DNA of 64,000 nucleotides from Streptomyces sp. NRRL S-244 (GTDB lineage: Bacteria > Actinomycetota > Actinomycetes > Streptomycetales > Streptomycetaceae). This document shows positions 31,407 to 39,250 of this stretch, piece after piece (positions within the stretch are counted from its first letter, which is position 1; every line of letters starts with the position of its first letter). The position numbers were made by a program, and so were the translations under genes. Below the pieces are notes generated by a model. That model was not told the origin of the DNA and ran no database searches. It saw only the letters and a list, made by a program, of their open reading frames with translations. Location: assembly GCF_000717915.1 (NCBI RefSeq), contig NZ_JOCX01000016.1, positions 62,001-126,000 on the forward strand, in the 5' to 3' direction.

Positions 31407-32156
31407 GTGCTGCCGATCGACGTGGCGGCGCACGGCAGTCGGTGGCGCCGCCGCCATCCCCTGGAGAAGGCCCTGCTGGGGCTCGGGCTGACGGTCACCG
31501 CCGTCTGCCTGCCGCCCTGGCCCGGCGGGCCGCTGGTCGCCGCCGCCACGCTGGCCGTGCTCCTCGGCCCGGCGGGCGTGGCCGGGCGTCAGCTGTGGCG
31601 GGCCTTCCGGATCCCGCTGGGCTTCTGCTTCACCGGCGCGCTGCCGCTGCTCGTCGCCGTCGGCGGCCCGGCCGGGTTCGTCTCGCTGGCGCCCGACGGC
31701 CCCCGGCACGCCGCCGAGCTGCTGCTGCGGACCTCGGCGGCCTCCCTCGGGGTGCTGCTGTTCGCGTTCACCACGCCCGTCTCGGACGTCCTGCCCCGGC
31801 TGGTCCGGGCCGGGGTACCGGCCCCGGTGGTGGACGTGGCCCTGGTCATGTACCGCATCGGCTTCCTGCTGCTGGACTCGATGGCCCAGGTCCGGCGCGC
31901 CCAGGCGGCCCGGCTCGGCCAGTCCGGGCGGGCGGCGGTGTGGCGTTCGCTGGCCGGGCTCGCCGCCACCTCCTTCGTACGGGCCTTCGATCGCGCGGCA
32001 CGGCTCCAGGAGGGCCTGGCCGGGCGCGGCTACGACGGCGCGCTGCGGGTCCTCGTACCGCAGGCGGCCCTGTCGTGGCGTTTCCTGGCGGCGTCGGGGG
32101 CCCTGCTGGCGGCCCTGATCACCCTGACCCTCACCCTGAAGGGGCTGTACTTGTGA
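31407..32156 (+). CDS. cbiQ: Cobalt ECF transporter T component CbiQ
   Basis: 249-residue membrane protein coupling CbiMN to the ATPase. Several spans and the two coupling-helix motifs with Ala-Arg-Gly/Ala-Arg pattern: QVRRAQAARLG and RLQEGLAGRGY. GTG at 31407; stop overlaps the cbiO start (GTGA). Confidence 0.92.
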   Translation: MLPIDVAAHGSRWRRRHPLEKALLGLGLTVTAVCLPPWPGGPLVAAATLAVLLGPAGVAGRQLWRAFRIPLGFCFTGALPLLVAVGGPAGFVSLAPDGPRHAAELLLRTSAASLGVLLFAFTTPVSDVLPRLVRAGVPAPVVDVALVMYRIGFLLLDSMAQVRRAQAARLGQSGRAAVWRSLAGLAATSFVRAFDRAARLQEGLAGRGYDGALRVLVPQAALSWRFLAASGALLAALITLTLTLKGLYL

Positions 32157-32992
32157 ACCCGTTGGACCGGTTGAACCCGCTGGTGGAACTGGCCGGCGCC
32201 GGCTACGCGTACGAGGACGGCCCGACGGTCCTCGCCGACGTGGACTTCGCCATCGCCGAGGGCCGGGCGCTGGTCCTGCTGGGCCGCAACGGCAGCGGGA
32301 AGACCACGCTGATGCGGCTGCTGAGCGGGGGCCTGCGGCCCGGCTCGGGGTCGCTGCTCCTCGACGGCACGGCGGTCTCGTACGACCGGGCGGGGCTGAC
32401 CCGTCTGCGCACGGCGGTGCAGCTGGTGGTCCAGGACCCGGACGACCAGCTGTTCGCGGCCTCGGTGGAGCAGGACGTGTCGTTCGGCCCGATGAACCTG
32501 GGGCTGCCGGCGGACGAGGTCCGCGCCCGGGTGGACTCGGCGCTCGCCGCGCTGGACATCACGGCGCTGCGGGACCGCCCGACGCACCTGCTCTCGTACG
32601 GCCAGCGCAAGCGCGCGGCGATCGCGGGGGCGGTGGCGATGGCTCCGCGGGTGCTGATCCTGGACGAGCCGACGGCCGGCCTGGACCCGGACGGACAGGA
32701 GCGCCTGCTGGACGTCCTGGCGAGGCTGCGCGCGGCCGGCACCACGGTGGTGATGGCCACGCACGACGTCGACCTGGCGGTCCGCTGGGCCGACGACGCG
32801 GCGGTCCTGACCCCGTCGGGCATCCGCACGGGCCCGGCGCAGACCCTCCTGTCGGACCCGGAGCTCCTGGCCGCGGCGGGACTGCGCCAGGCCTGGTCCC
32901 CGGCGGTGGCGTCCTTCCTCCGCGCCCACGCCCTGCTGGCACCCCAGGACCCGGGCCCGAAAACCCCGGAAGCCCTGTCCGCCTGGCGCTGA
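32153..32992 (+). CDS. cbiO: Cobalt ECF transporter ATPase CbiO
   Basis: 279 residues. Walker A GRNGSGKTT, Q-loop VVQDPDDQLFAASVEQDVSFGP (the DDQ and FGP typical of ECF ATPases), signature LLSYGQRKRAAIAG (Tyr-Gly in place of Ser-Gly-Gly), Walker B VLILDEPTAGLD, H-loop MATHDVD. GTG at 32153. Last gene of the riboswitch-controlled unit. Confidence 0.95.
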   Translation: MNPLDRLNPLVELAGAGYAYEDGPTVLADVDFAIAEGRALVLLGRNGSGKTTLMRLLSGGLRPGSGSLLLDGTAVSYDRAGLTRLRTAVQLVVQDPDDQLFAASVEQDVSFGPMNLGLPADEVRARVDSALAALDITALRDRPTHLLSYGQRKRAAIAGAVAMAPRVLILDEPTAGLDPDGQERLLDVLARLRAAGTTVVMATHDVDLAVRWADDAAVLTPSGIRTGPAQTLLSDPELLAAAGLRQAWSPAVASFLRAHALLAPQDPGPKTPEALSAWR

Positions 32993-33017
32993 GGAGCGGC
33001 ATCCCTAGGATGGCGGC

Positions 33018-33554
33018 ATGTCGCTGCCGCACGCCATCCTCACCGCCCTGATGGAGAAGCCCTCGTCGGGGCTGGAGCTGACGCGGCGGTTCGACAAGTC
33101 GATCGGGTACTTCTGGTCCGCGACGCATCAGCAGATCTACCGCGAGCTCGGCCGGCTGGAGGAGGCCGGGCTGATCCGGGCGCTGCCCAGCGAGGTGCCC
33201 GTACGGGGGCAGAAGAAGCAGTACGAGGTCCTGGACGCCGGCAGCGCGGAGCTGGCCCGGTGGGTCGGCGAGAGCCAGGACCCGAAGGCCATCCGGGATC
33301 CGCTGCTGCTGCGGATCCGGGCGGCCGCCGTGGTGGGGCCGCACGGGCTGGCCGCGGAGCTGCGGCGCCATCTGGAGCTGCACCGGCGGCAGCTGGCGGT
33401 CTACGAGGCCATCGAGGAGAGGGACTTCCCGCCGGGGCGGGACTCCGACGAGGACCGGCTGCGGCGGCTCGTCCTGCACGGCGGCACCGGTCTGGAGACG
33501 TTCTGGCTGCGCTGGCTGGAGGAGGCCCTGGCCGAGGTCGAGGACATGGCCTGA
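33018..33554 (+). CDS. PadR family transcriptional regulator
   Basis: 178 residues. Winged-helix N-terminal domain with ILTALMEKPSSGLELTRRFDKSIGYFWSATHQQIYREL, the PadR signature, and a helical C-terminal dimerisation domain of the Vir_act_alpha_C type. Effector and targets unknown. ATG at 33018, 25 nt after cbiO, so possibly in the same transcript. Confidence 0.92.
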   Translation: MSLPHAILTALMEKPSSGLELTRRFDKSIGYFWSATHQQIYRELGRLEEAGLIRALPSEVPVRGQKKQYEVLDAGSAELARWVGESQDPKAIRDPLLLRIRAAAVVGPHGLAAELRRHLELHRRQLAVYEAIEERDFPPGRDSDEDRLRRLVLHGGTGLETFWLRWLEEALAEVEDMA

Positions 33555-33561
33555 CCAAGGC

Positions 33562-33603
33562 AGAGCCCCCGCCCGCCCGGCAGGCGGGCGGTGCGGGGGC
33601 TCT
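33562..33603. terminator. Bidirectional terminator between padR-type and EF-hand genes
   Basis: 11-bp outer stem AGAGCCCCCGC/GCGGGGGCTCT (33562-33572 with 33593-33603) and inner CCGCCC/GGGCGG pairing; 7 nt after the PadR stop and 13 nt beyond the EF-hand stop. Confidence 0.85.
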
Positions 33604-33616
33604 CGCAAGGGCTGGC

Positions 33617-33829
33617 TTACTTGTTCAGGGCGGCCCAGAACTCGTCGAAGCTCATGCGGCCGTCGCCGTTCGCGTCCTTGGCGGCGATCACGGCATCCGC
33701 GACGGCGCCGGTGACGAACGCGTCGCCCATCGCCTTCATGGCCGCGCTGTACTCGTCCGCCGTGACGAAGCCGTCACCGTCCGCGTCGAACTTGCCGAAC
33801 GTCGCCCGCGCGCTCTCGATGTCAGCCAC
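33617..33829 (-). CDS. Small EF-hand calcium-binding protein
   Basis: 70 residues with two EF-hand loops: DADGDGFVTADE and DANGDGRMSFDE, each with Asp/Asn at positions 1, 3 and 5 and Glu at 12. Compact calmodulin-like protein of the type common in Streptomyces; likely cytosolic Ca2+ buffer or sensor. GTG at 33829 (VADIESARATFGKFD) is the family-typical start, with AAGGGGTGG upstream; a longer frame to 33883 is unlikely. Confidence 0.92.
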   Translation of the reverse strand: MADIESARATFGKFDADGDGFVTADEYSAAMKAMGDAFVTGAVADAVIAAKDANGDGRMSFDEFWAALNK

Positions 33830-33908
33830 TGGGATCCACCCCTTCTCGGTGCTTGTTGACCGGCCAAGGGTAGCGGCAGTCACCCCCCGCCCCGTCCGGG
33901 GGCCTTGC

Positions 33909-35099
33909 CTAGCGGAAGATCCCCGTGTGGCCGAGGGAGTAGCGGCCCGGCTGCGGGTAGACGGCCAGGCCGTGCGGGCCGCCGCCCACCCGGATCTTGG
34001 CGAGCTGCTGACCGGTCGCCGTGTCGATCGCGTAGACCTCGGAGTTGTAGCGCCCCGACAGCCACAGCACCTTGCCGTCCGCGGAGACGCCGCCCATGTC
34101 CGGGCTGCCGCCCTCCGGCAGCTCCCACTTCTTCGTGAGCTTGTTCTGCCTGAAGTCGAAGACGGAGATGCTTCCCTCGCCCCGGTTGGAGATGTACATC
34201 TCCCTGGAGTCGCGGCTCACGTACAGGCCGTGCGTGCCCTTCCCGGTGGGCAGCAGCTTGGGGATGTCGAACTTGTCCCCGCTGAGCACCCACATGCCGT
34301 CCGCCATCATGTCCGCGACGTAGAAGGTCTTCCCGTCCGGGGAGACCTTCACGTCCTGCGGCATCGCGCCCTCGTACGGCAGCTTCTGCTGGCCGACGAC
34401 CTCCATCTTCTCGGTGTCGACCTTGAGGAGCTCGCCGGAGAACTCGCAGCTCACGATGAAGTACCGGCCGTCGGCGGAGAAGTCCGCGTGGTTGACCCCG
34501 AAGCAGGTCACCGGGACCGTCTTGACCCGGTTCATCGTGTGCGGATCGCGGAAGACCAGCTCGCGGTCCATGGACGCCATCACGACCGCGTACTTGCCGT
34601 TCGGCGTGAAGTACAGGTTGTACGGGTCGTGCACCTCGACCGGCTCGCCCGCCTCGCCCGTGGCCGGGTTGATCGGGGTGAGCGTGTGGCCGCGGTTGTT
34701 GTTGACCCACAGGGTCTTCATGTCCCAGGAGGGGACGACGTGCTGGGGCTGGATCCCGACCGGGATGGTGTCGATGACCTTGTACGTCTTCGGGTCGATG
34801 ACGGACACCGTGTTGGAGGTGGTGTTCGGCACGTAGACGCGCGACGGGAAGTCCTTCACCAGCGGCGAGAGGTTGTTCGGCCGGTCGGCCGCGTACACGT
34901 CCTTCGGGTCGAGGAGCGGCGGCATGCCGGCCAGGCCGGGCGGTACGGCCGGGACGGCCTTGACGGGCTGCCTGGCCGGGGCCGCGGAGCCGAGCGCCTC
35001 GGCGGGCTCCTTGTCGGCCGCTCCGCAGCCGGCCAGGGCGGCGAGGACCAGACCGGCCAGCAGCACGGTGGCCTTCCGGGGAAGGCGGGTGGTCGTCAT
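33909..35099 (-). CDS. YncE-type beta-propeller lipoprotein
   Basis: 396 residues. Lipobox LAGC with acylated Cys at residue 25, then a disordered Pro/Ala linker and a seven-bladed propeller of the YVTN/YncE type, with repeats such as VYVPNTTSNTVSVIDPKTYKVIDTI and MYISNRGEGSISVFD. Such proteins are exported ligand- or redox-related scaffolds; substrate unknown. ATG at 35099 overlaps the stop of the deacetylase-like gene (ATGA), so the two lipoproteins are made together and may act as a pair at the cell surface. Confidence 0.87.
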   Translation of the reverse strand: MTTTRLPRKATVLLAGLVLAALAGCGAADKEPAEALGSAAPARQPVKAVPAVPPGLAGMPPLLDPKDVYAADRPNNLSPLVKDFPSRVYVPNTTSNTVSVIDPKTYKVIDTIPVGIQPQHVVPSWDMKTLWVNNNRGHTLTPINPATGEAGEPVEVHDPYNLYFTPNGKYAVVMASMDRELVFRDPHTMNRVKTVPVTCFGVNHADFSADGRYFIVSCEFSGELLKVDTEKMEVVGQQKLPYEGAMPQDVKVSPDGKTFYVADMMADGMWVLSGDKFDIPKLLPTGKGTHGLYVSRDSREMYISNRGEGSISVFDFRQNKLTKKWELPEGGSPDMGGVSADGKVLWLSGRYNSEVYAIDTATGQQLAKIRVGGGPHGLAVYPQPGRYSLGHTGIFR

Positions 35100-35875
35100 G
35101 AGGTCAGCAGCTCCGTGGTGGTCACCGCGCGCAGCTTCCGGCGCGCGAGTTCTTCGAGGAGGGGCGGCATCGCGTCGACCGTGTCCGCGTAGCCGAAGTG
35201 CAGGCTCACCACCGATCCGCCGTGGATCGTCCCGGTGACGGTGCGGATGACGGCCGCGGCACCGGGCGAGGTGAAGTCGAGGGAGTCCACGTCGTACGAG
35301 AGGACGTGCGGGTAGCCCGCCCGCCGGGCCAGCTCCTTGACGAGCGGGGTGGCGTACTGGGTCTGGGAGGGCCGGAACCAGGTGCCGATGGAGCCGGTGA
35401 GCCGCTTCAGCCGCTGGGCGCAGCCGGTGATCTCGGCGTAGGCCTCCGCCTCGGGCATGTCGTTGATCGCGAGGTGGCGCTGGGTGTGGTTGCCGAGCTC
35501 GTGGCCGCCGTCGAGGACCCGGCGGGCCATGTCGGGGTGGGCGTCGAGCCAGCTGCCGATCGCCAGTACGGTGACCCGCGCGCCCGCCTTCTCGGCCTCG
35601 GCCAGTACGGCCCGGGCGATGGCGGGGTCCCCGTTGCCGTGGAAGGTGAGGGCGACCAGGGGGCGGTCGCGCGGACCGTGCGCGATCTCGTCGGGCTGGC
35701 CGGGGAACCGGCGCGGGGCGGCGGCGGCCCGGACGGGGGCGGGTTTCGCCGAGGGCGCCTGGGCGGGCGGGCCGGCGGGCGTACGGGCGCCGGTGCCGCA
35801 GGCGGCGGTGAGGGCGCCGACGGCGGCCGCGGCTCCGGCGCGGAGGGCGGTTCGGCGGTCCGGGTAGCAGAGCAC
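35096..35875 (-). CDS. Polysaccharide deacetylase-like lipoprotein (NodB fold, variant motif 1)
   Basis: 259 residues. Lipobox LTAAC with Cys26. NodB-homology domain from about 73. Motif 2 is intact (HELGNHTQRH, His130 and His134, zinc ligands). Motif 1, normally TFDDGP, reads TFHGNGD (77-83): the catalytic-base Asp is replaced by His and the metal Asp by Gly, with an Asp at 83. Motif 3 is FRPSQTQ instead of RPPYG; motif 4 is SYDVDSLDF. Either a different metal site or an altered activity on surface glycans. GTG at 35875. Coupled to the downstream propeller protein by ATGA. Confidence 0.83.
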   Translation of the reverse strand: MLCYPDRRTALRAGAAAAVGALTAACGTGARTPAGPPAQAPSAKPAPVRAAAAPRRFPGQPDEIAHGPRDRPLVALTFHGNGDPAIARAVLAEAEKAGARVTVLAIGSWLDAHPDMARRVLDGGHELGNHTQRHLAINDMPEAEAYAEITGCAQRLKRLTGSIGTWFRPSQTQYATPLVKELARRAGYPHVLSYDVDSLDFTSPGAAAVIRTVTGTIHGGSVVSLHFGYADTVDAMPPLLEELARRKLRAVTTTELLTS

Positions 35876-36093
35876 CTGCCCATTTAAGGGGTGGATGCCA
35901 TGGAAGATAACGATTGACCCATTTCGGGACCTTCATCGGAGTGCACCCGGATGAGGGGGTGTCCGGTATTCGATCAATGAATCACACGGAGCGATGGATA
36001 GTCATTCAATGATTGTGAGGCGAGTGGCCCACCTCACCTAGGATTTATCCCGAAACTCTTACTATTTGCACACTTATGTCCAGGTTGGGACTT

Positions 36094-36122
36094 TTGGTGT
36101 TTGGTCGCCCGTCTGCCATAGT
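36094..36122 (+). promoter_or_regulatory. Promoter candidate for a small RNA
   Basis: TTGGTG (36094-36099), 17-nt spacer, CATAGT (36117-36122): sigma-70/HrdB-like elements with correct spacing in a locally A/T-rich gap. No protein gene lies downstream on the plus strand before two hairpins. Confidence 0.5.
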
Positions 36123-36128
36123 CGGAAT

Positions 36129-36245
36129 CACGGCTTCCCCATTGACCCGAGCGAAGTCGCCACGCCGAGGATCACACCCCCTTCGATCCTCGGCGCATCC
36201 ATGAAGCCCCCACGACGCCCCATCACGGCGACCGGGGGCTTCAGG
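36129..36245 (+). ncRNA. Candidate small RNA with two C-rich hairpins (6C-like)
   Basis: Between the deacetylase-like gene and the RsbW-type gene. Two adjacent hairpins: a perfect 11-bp stem (36163-36173 with 36185-36195) whose 11-nt loop is ACACCCCCTTC, and a second 10-bp stem (36202-36211 with 36234-36243) that includes a CCCCC run and encloses GCCCCATCACGGC. A promoter with good -35/-10 elements stands just upstream. The layout, two hairpins with C-rich loops in an actinomycete, matches the 6C small RNA family; the assignment needs a covariance search. The second hairpin may also act as terminator for the converging minus-strand gene. Confidence 0.5.
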
Positions 36246-36284
36246 CATTCCAGGGGGCCTGCGCCCGCGCGGGGCGGTCGGCGC

Positions 36285-36788
36285 TCAGCGGTCGGCCACC
36301 CTCATCTCGAACCAGGTGATCTTGCCGCGCGGCAGCAGGTCGGCGCCCCAGCGGTCGGAGAGCTTGTCGACGAGGAAGAGCCCCCGCCCGGTGGTGTCCA
36401 GCTCGTGCACCGGCATCAGGCAGGGCAGCCCGCGCGAGGGGTCGCGCACCTCGACCCGGATCCAGCCGCGCCGCCGGTGCATCCGTAAGCCGAAGGACCG
36501 GGCGCCCGTGTGCCGGACCGCGTTGCCGACGAGCTCGGAGACCAGCAGGACGGTGTGCTCGGACACCTGCGGGGAGAAACCCCAGAAACGGATCACCACG
36601 TACTGGGTGAGCCGGCGGGCCCTGCTCGCCGACTCCGGCATGGACGGCAGGATCACTTCCGCCTCAGCCGGATTCCCGTACAACTCCAGTGCCTTGAGAC
36701 CCTGTTCGTCCTCAAGAGCCGCCGTCAGCCGTACGGCGGCGGCGCTGTTGCGCTGCCGCGGCTGTTCCACACCCTCCAGGCCCGCCAT
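36285..36788 (-). CDS. RsbW-type ATP-binding protein (anti-sigma factor kinase fold)
   Basis: 167 residues. GHKL ATPase fold with N-box SELVGNAVRHTGA, G1 box EVRDPSRGLP (Asp), and G2 box TTGRGLFLVDKLSDRWG; the WFEM final strand is typical. Streptomyces has dozens of these small serine-protein-kinase/anti-sigma proteins; target sigma or anti-anti-sigma factor unknown, none adjacent. The ATG at 36788 is preferred; a GTG at 36842 in frame would add 18 residues. Confidence 0.87.
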   Translation of the reverse strand: MAGLEGVEQPRQRNSAAAVRLTAALEDEQGLKALELYGNPAEAEVILPSMPESASRARRLTQYVVIRFWGFSPQVSEHTVLLVSELVGNAVRHTGARSFGLRMHRRRGWIRVEVRDPSRGLPCLMPVHELDTTGRGLFLVDKLSDRWGADLLPRGKITWFEMRVADR

Positions 36789-37031
36789 GAACCCATCATG
36801 GACGGCCGATGCGCCCGCCCGGGCCGTTCCGCAGGAAAACACCCCCCGGAATCATTGATTCCAAGGGGGCGTTCCGTCATATGCGCGGGGCAACCGGAGA
36901 GCCGTGGGACCACCCTGATCTGCGGTGACCCACCGCTCCCGGAAGATCACCCGCAGTCGATCTCCACCACTCCTTAAGGCTCCCTTAAGGCCTGGCTAAT
37001 CCACCCCTAGGGAGGACCAACGGCTTTCCGG

Positions 37032-37799
37032 CTAGACGAACTTCGCCTTGCCCGGGCCCTCTTCGACGAAGCTGCGCATGCCGCGCTCGCGGTCCTCGGT
37101 GGCGAACAGGCCCGCGAACCAGTTGCGTTCGATGGTCAGGCCGGTGTCGATGTCCGCCTCCAGGCCCGCGTCCACGCACTCCTTGGCGGCGCGCAGCGCG
37201 ATCGCCGGGCCCTGGGCCAGCTTGGCGGCCCAGGCGTGCGCTTGCTCGTACACCTCGGCGGCGGGCACGACCCGGTCCACGAGACCGAGGGCGAGCGCCT
37301 CATCGGCCTTGACCATGCGGCCGGTGAAGATCAGGTCCTTGGCCTTGGACGGGCCGATCAGCCGGGACAGCCGCTGGGTGCCGCCGGCCCCCGGGATCAG
37401 GCCCAGCAGGATCTCGGGCTGGCCGAGCTTCGCGTTGTCGGCGGCGATCCGGTAGTCGGCGCACAGCGCGAGCTCGCAACCGCCGCCGAGGGCGTAGCCG
37501 GTGACGGCGGCCACGACCGGCTTGGGGATCCGGGCCACGGCGGTGAACGCGTCCTGGAGCGCGCGGGACCTGGCGATCATCGCCGCGTGGTCCATCGTCT
37601 GCATCTCCTTGATGTCCGCGCCGGCCGCGAACACCTTCTCGCCGCCGTAGATGATCACCGCGCGTACGTCGGCCCGGTCGGTGGCCTCCACCGCGAGCTC
37701 GCGCAGCCGGTCCTGGGTGGCGATGTCCAGGGCGTTCATGGGCGGCCGGTCCAGGCGGAGGGTGCCGACGCCTTCGGAGACTTCGAGAGAGAGGGTCAT
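37032..37799 (-). CDS. Enoyl-CoA hydratase/isomerase family protein
   Basis: 255-residue crotonase-fold enzyme. Oxyanion-hole segments AAGADIKEM and GYALGGGCELALCADYRIA, catalytic Glu residues in CELA and in QPEILLGLIPGAGGTQRL, and the C-terminal helical trimerisation part. Hydrates trans-2-enoyl-CoA in fatty acid oxidation or a related pathway. Both catalytic Glu are present, so a genuine hydratase is plausible. ATG at 37799. Confidence 0.93.
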   Translation of the reverse strand: MTLSLEVSEGVGTLRLDRPPMNALDIATQDRLRELAVEATDRADVRAVIIYGGEKVFAAGADIKEMQTMDHAAMIARSRALQDAFTAVARIPKPVVAAVTGYALGGGCELALCADYRIAADNAKLGQPEILLGLIPGAGGTQRLSRLIGPSKAKDLIFTGRMVKADEALALGLVDRVVPAAEVYEQAHAWAAKLAQGPAIALRAAKECVDAGLEADIDTGLTIERNWFAGLFATEDRERGMRSFVEEGPGKAKFV

Positions 37800-37829
37800 A
37801 CGCGAAGGTTAGCGGCGGTTAACGGGGAA

Positions 37830-37862
37830 TGGCCCGGTGCTGTGGGTCACAGCACCGGGCCA
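37830..37862 (-). terminator. Terminator after the first L,D-transpeptidase gene
   Basis: 15-bp perfect stem (37830-37844 with 37848-37862) with a 3-nt loop, 22 nt after the transpeptidase stop. Confidence 0.88.
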
Positions 37863-37884
37863 CTCGACTACGTACGGGGGAGGA

Positions 37885-39126
37885 CTACTTGATCCACTCC
37901 GCCCAGTCCATGTTCCAGCCGTTGAGGCCGTTGTCCGGGGCGATCTGCTTGTCCTTGGAGTTCTTCACGATGACGACGTCGCCGATCAGCGACTCGTTGA
38001 AGAACCAGGCGGCGGGCTGATTGCCGTCACCCGCGCCGCGGACGTCCTTGAGGCCCACGCAGCCGTGGCTGACGTTCTCGGAGCCGAACGTGCCCGAGGA
38101 GGCCCAGTAGTTGCCGTGGACGAAGGTGCCCGACTGCGACAGGCGCATCGCGTGCGGGACGTCCGAGATGTCGTACTCGCCGCCGAAGCCGACGGTCGCG
38201 CCGTTCATCCGGGTCACCTTGTACTTCTCGCTGATGACCATCTGCCCGTTGTACGTGGTCGTCGACGGGGCGCCCGCGGTGATCGGGAGGTCCTTGAGCA
38301 CCTGGCCGTCACGGACGACCTGCATCGTGTGCTCGCTCGCGTCGACCGTGGAGACCTGCGAGCGGCCGATGGTGAAGGTGACCGTACGGGTCTGCTTGCC
38401 GTAGACGCCGGGACGGCCTTCGACACCGTCGAGGGCGATCTTCACGGTGACCTTGGTGCCCGCCGCCCAGTACTTCTCGGGGCGGAAGTCGAGGCGGTCG
38501 TTGCCGAACCAGTGGCCCTCGACCGGGACCGACGGCTCTGCCGTCACCGTGATGGCCTTCTCGACGGCCTCGGTGTTGGTGATGCCGCGGGTGAAGTTGA
38601 ACGACACCGGCATGCCCACGCCGACGGTCTCGCCGTCCTCGGGCGTGTAGTGGCCGACGAAGGTGTTGGTCGGGGTGAGAGTGGTGAACGTGGTGTCCTT
38701 GGCGGACTCGCGGCCGGCCTCGTCCTTGGCGACGGCGTGCACCTTGTACTCGGTGGCGGCGGCCAGGTTGCGGGCGGGCTCCCAGCTCGCGCCGTCCTCG
38801 GCGAGCTTGCCGTCGACGGCGTTGCCCTTGGTGTCGGCGACGGTCACCGTGGTGAGCTTGCCGCCGGTGGTGGTTATCTTCAGGATGCCGCTCGTGGCGA
38901 CCTCCTTGGCCCCATCGTCCGGCTTGACGTTGACCACGGCCTTGGACGCCTCGGTGCCGTTCTTGCCGCCTCCGCCGGCGCCGTTGTCGCCGCCTCCCCC
39001 ACCCGTGTTGCCGCCGCCGCTGCACGCACTGGTGAGCAGCAGTGCCGCTCCGAGCAGGAGGGCCGGCAGGCCGGTGCGGCGGGCGCGGCCGCGTATCGGC
39101 TGCAGGTTCACTCTTATTCTCCCCAT
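37885..39126 (-). CDS. Lipoprotein L,D-transpeptidase with Ig-like domains (LdtMt2-like)
   Basis: 413 residues. Lipobox LTSACSG, acylated Cys35; a Gly/Asn-rich linker; two Ig-like (BIG-type) domains about 70-265 (VNVKPDDGAKEVATSG, then FTTLTPTNTFVGHYTPEDGETV); YkuD catalytic domain about 270-395 with SQVSTVDASEHTMQVV, FVHGNYWASSGTFG and the active site SHGCVGL, Cys356. C-terminal subdomain closes with NGLNGWNMDWAEWIK. Forms 3-3 cross-links in peptidoglycan. ATG at 39126. A close paralogue is encoded at 41993-43222. Confidence 0.94.
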   Translation of the reverse strand: MGRIRVNLQPIRGRARRTGLPALLLGAALLLTSACSGGGNTGGGGGDNGAGGGGKNGTEASKAVVNVKPDDGAKEVATSGILKITTTGGKLTTVTVADTKGNAVDGKLAEDGASWEPARNLAAATEYKVHAVAKDEAGRESAKDTTFTTLTPTNTFVGHYTPEDGETVGVGMPVSFNFTRGITNTEAVEKAITVTAEPSVPVEGHWFGNDRLDFRPEKYWAAGTKVTVKIALDGVEGRPGVYGKQTRTVTFTIGRSQVSTVDASEHTMQVVRDGQVLKDLPITAGAPSTTTYNGQMVISEKYKVTRMNGATVGFGGEYDISDVPHAMRLSQSGTFVHGNYWASSGTFGSENVSHGCVGLKDVRGAGDGNQPAAWFFNESLIGDVVIVKNSKDKQIAPDNGLNGWNMDWAEWIK

Positions 39127-39250
39127 GTCCCCCGCGCGCGGACAGTCGCGCGCATGTCGACAGGAAATCACACGGGGGGATCACGAAGAGAAACGGTCTT
39201 GTCACCGTTCCGTCCCAAGAGGAGGGAACACCCGGCGGACCGGGGCGGGC

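Noticed and set aside
36076..36204. Possible 42-codon small protein overlapping the small RNA candidate
   Set aside because: Starts at an ATG without a ribosome site, mixed third-position usage, and overlaps a strong hairpin; an RNA is the simpler reading.
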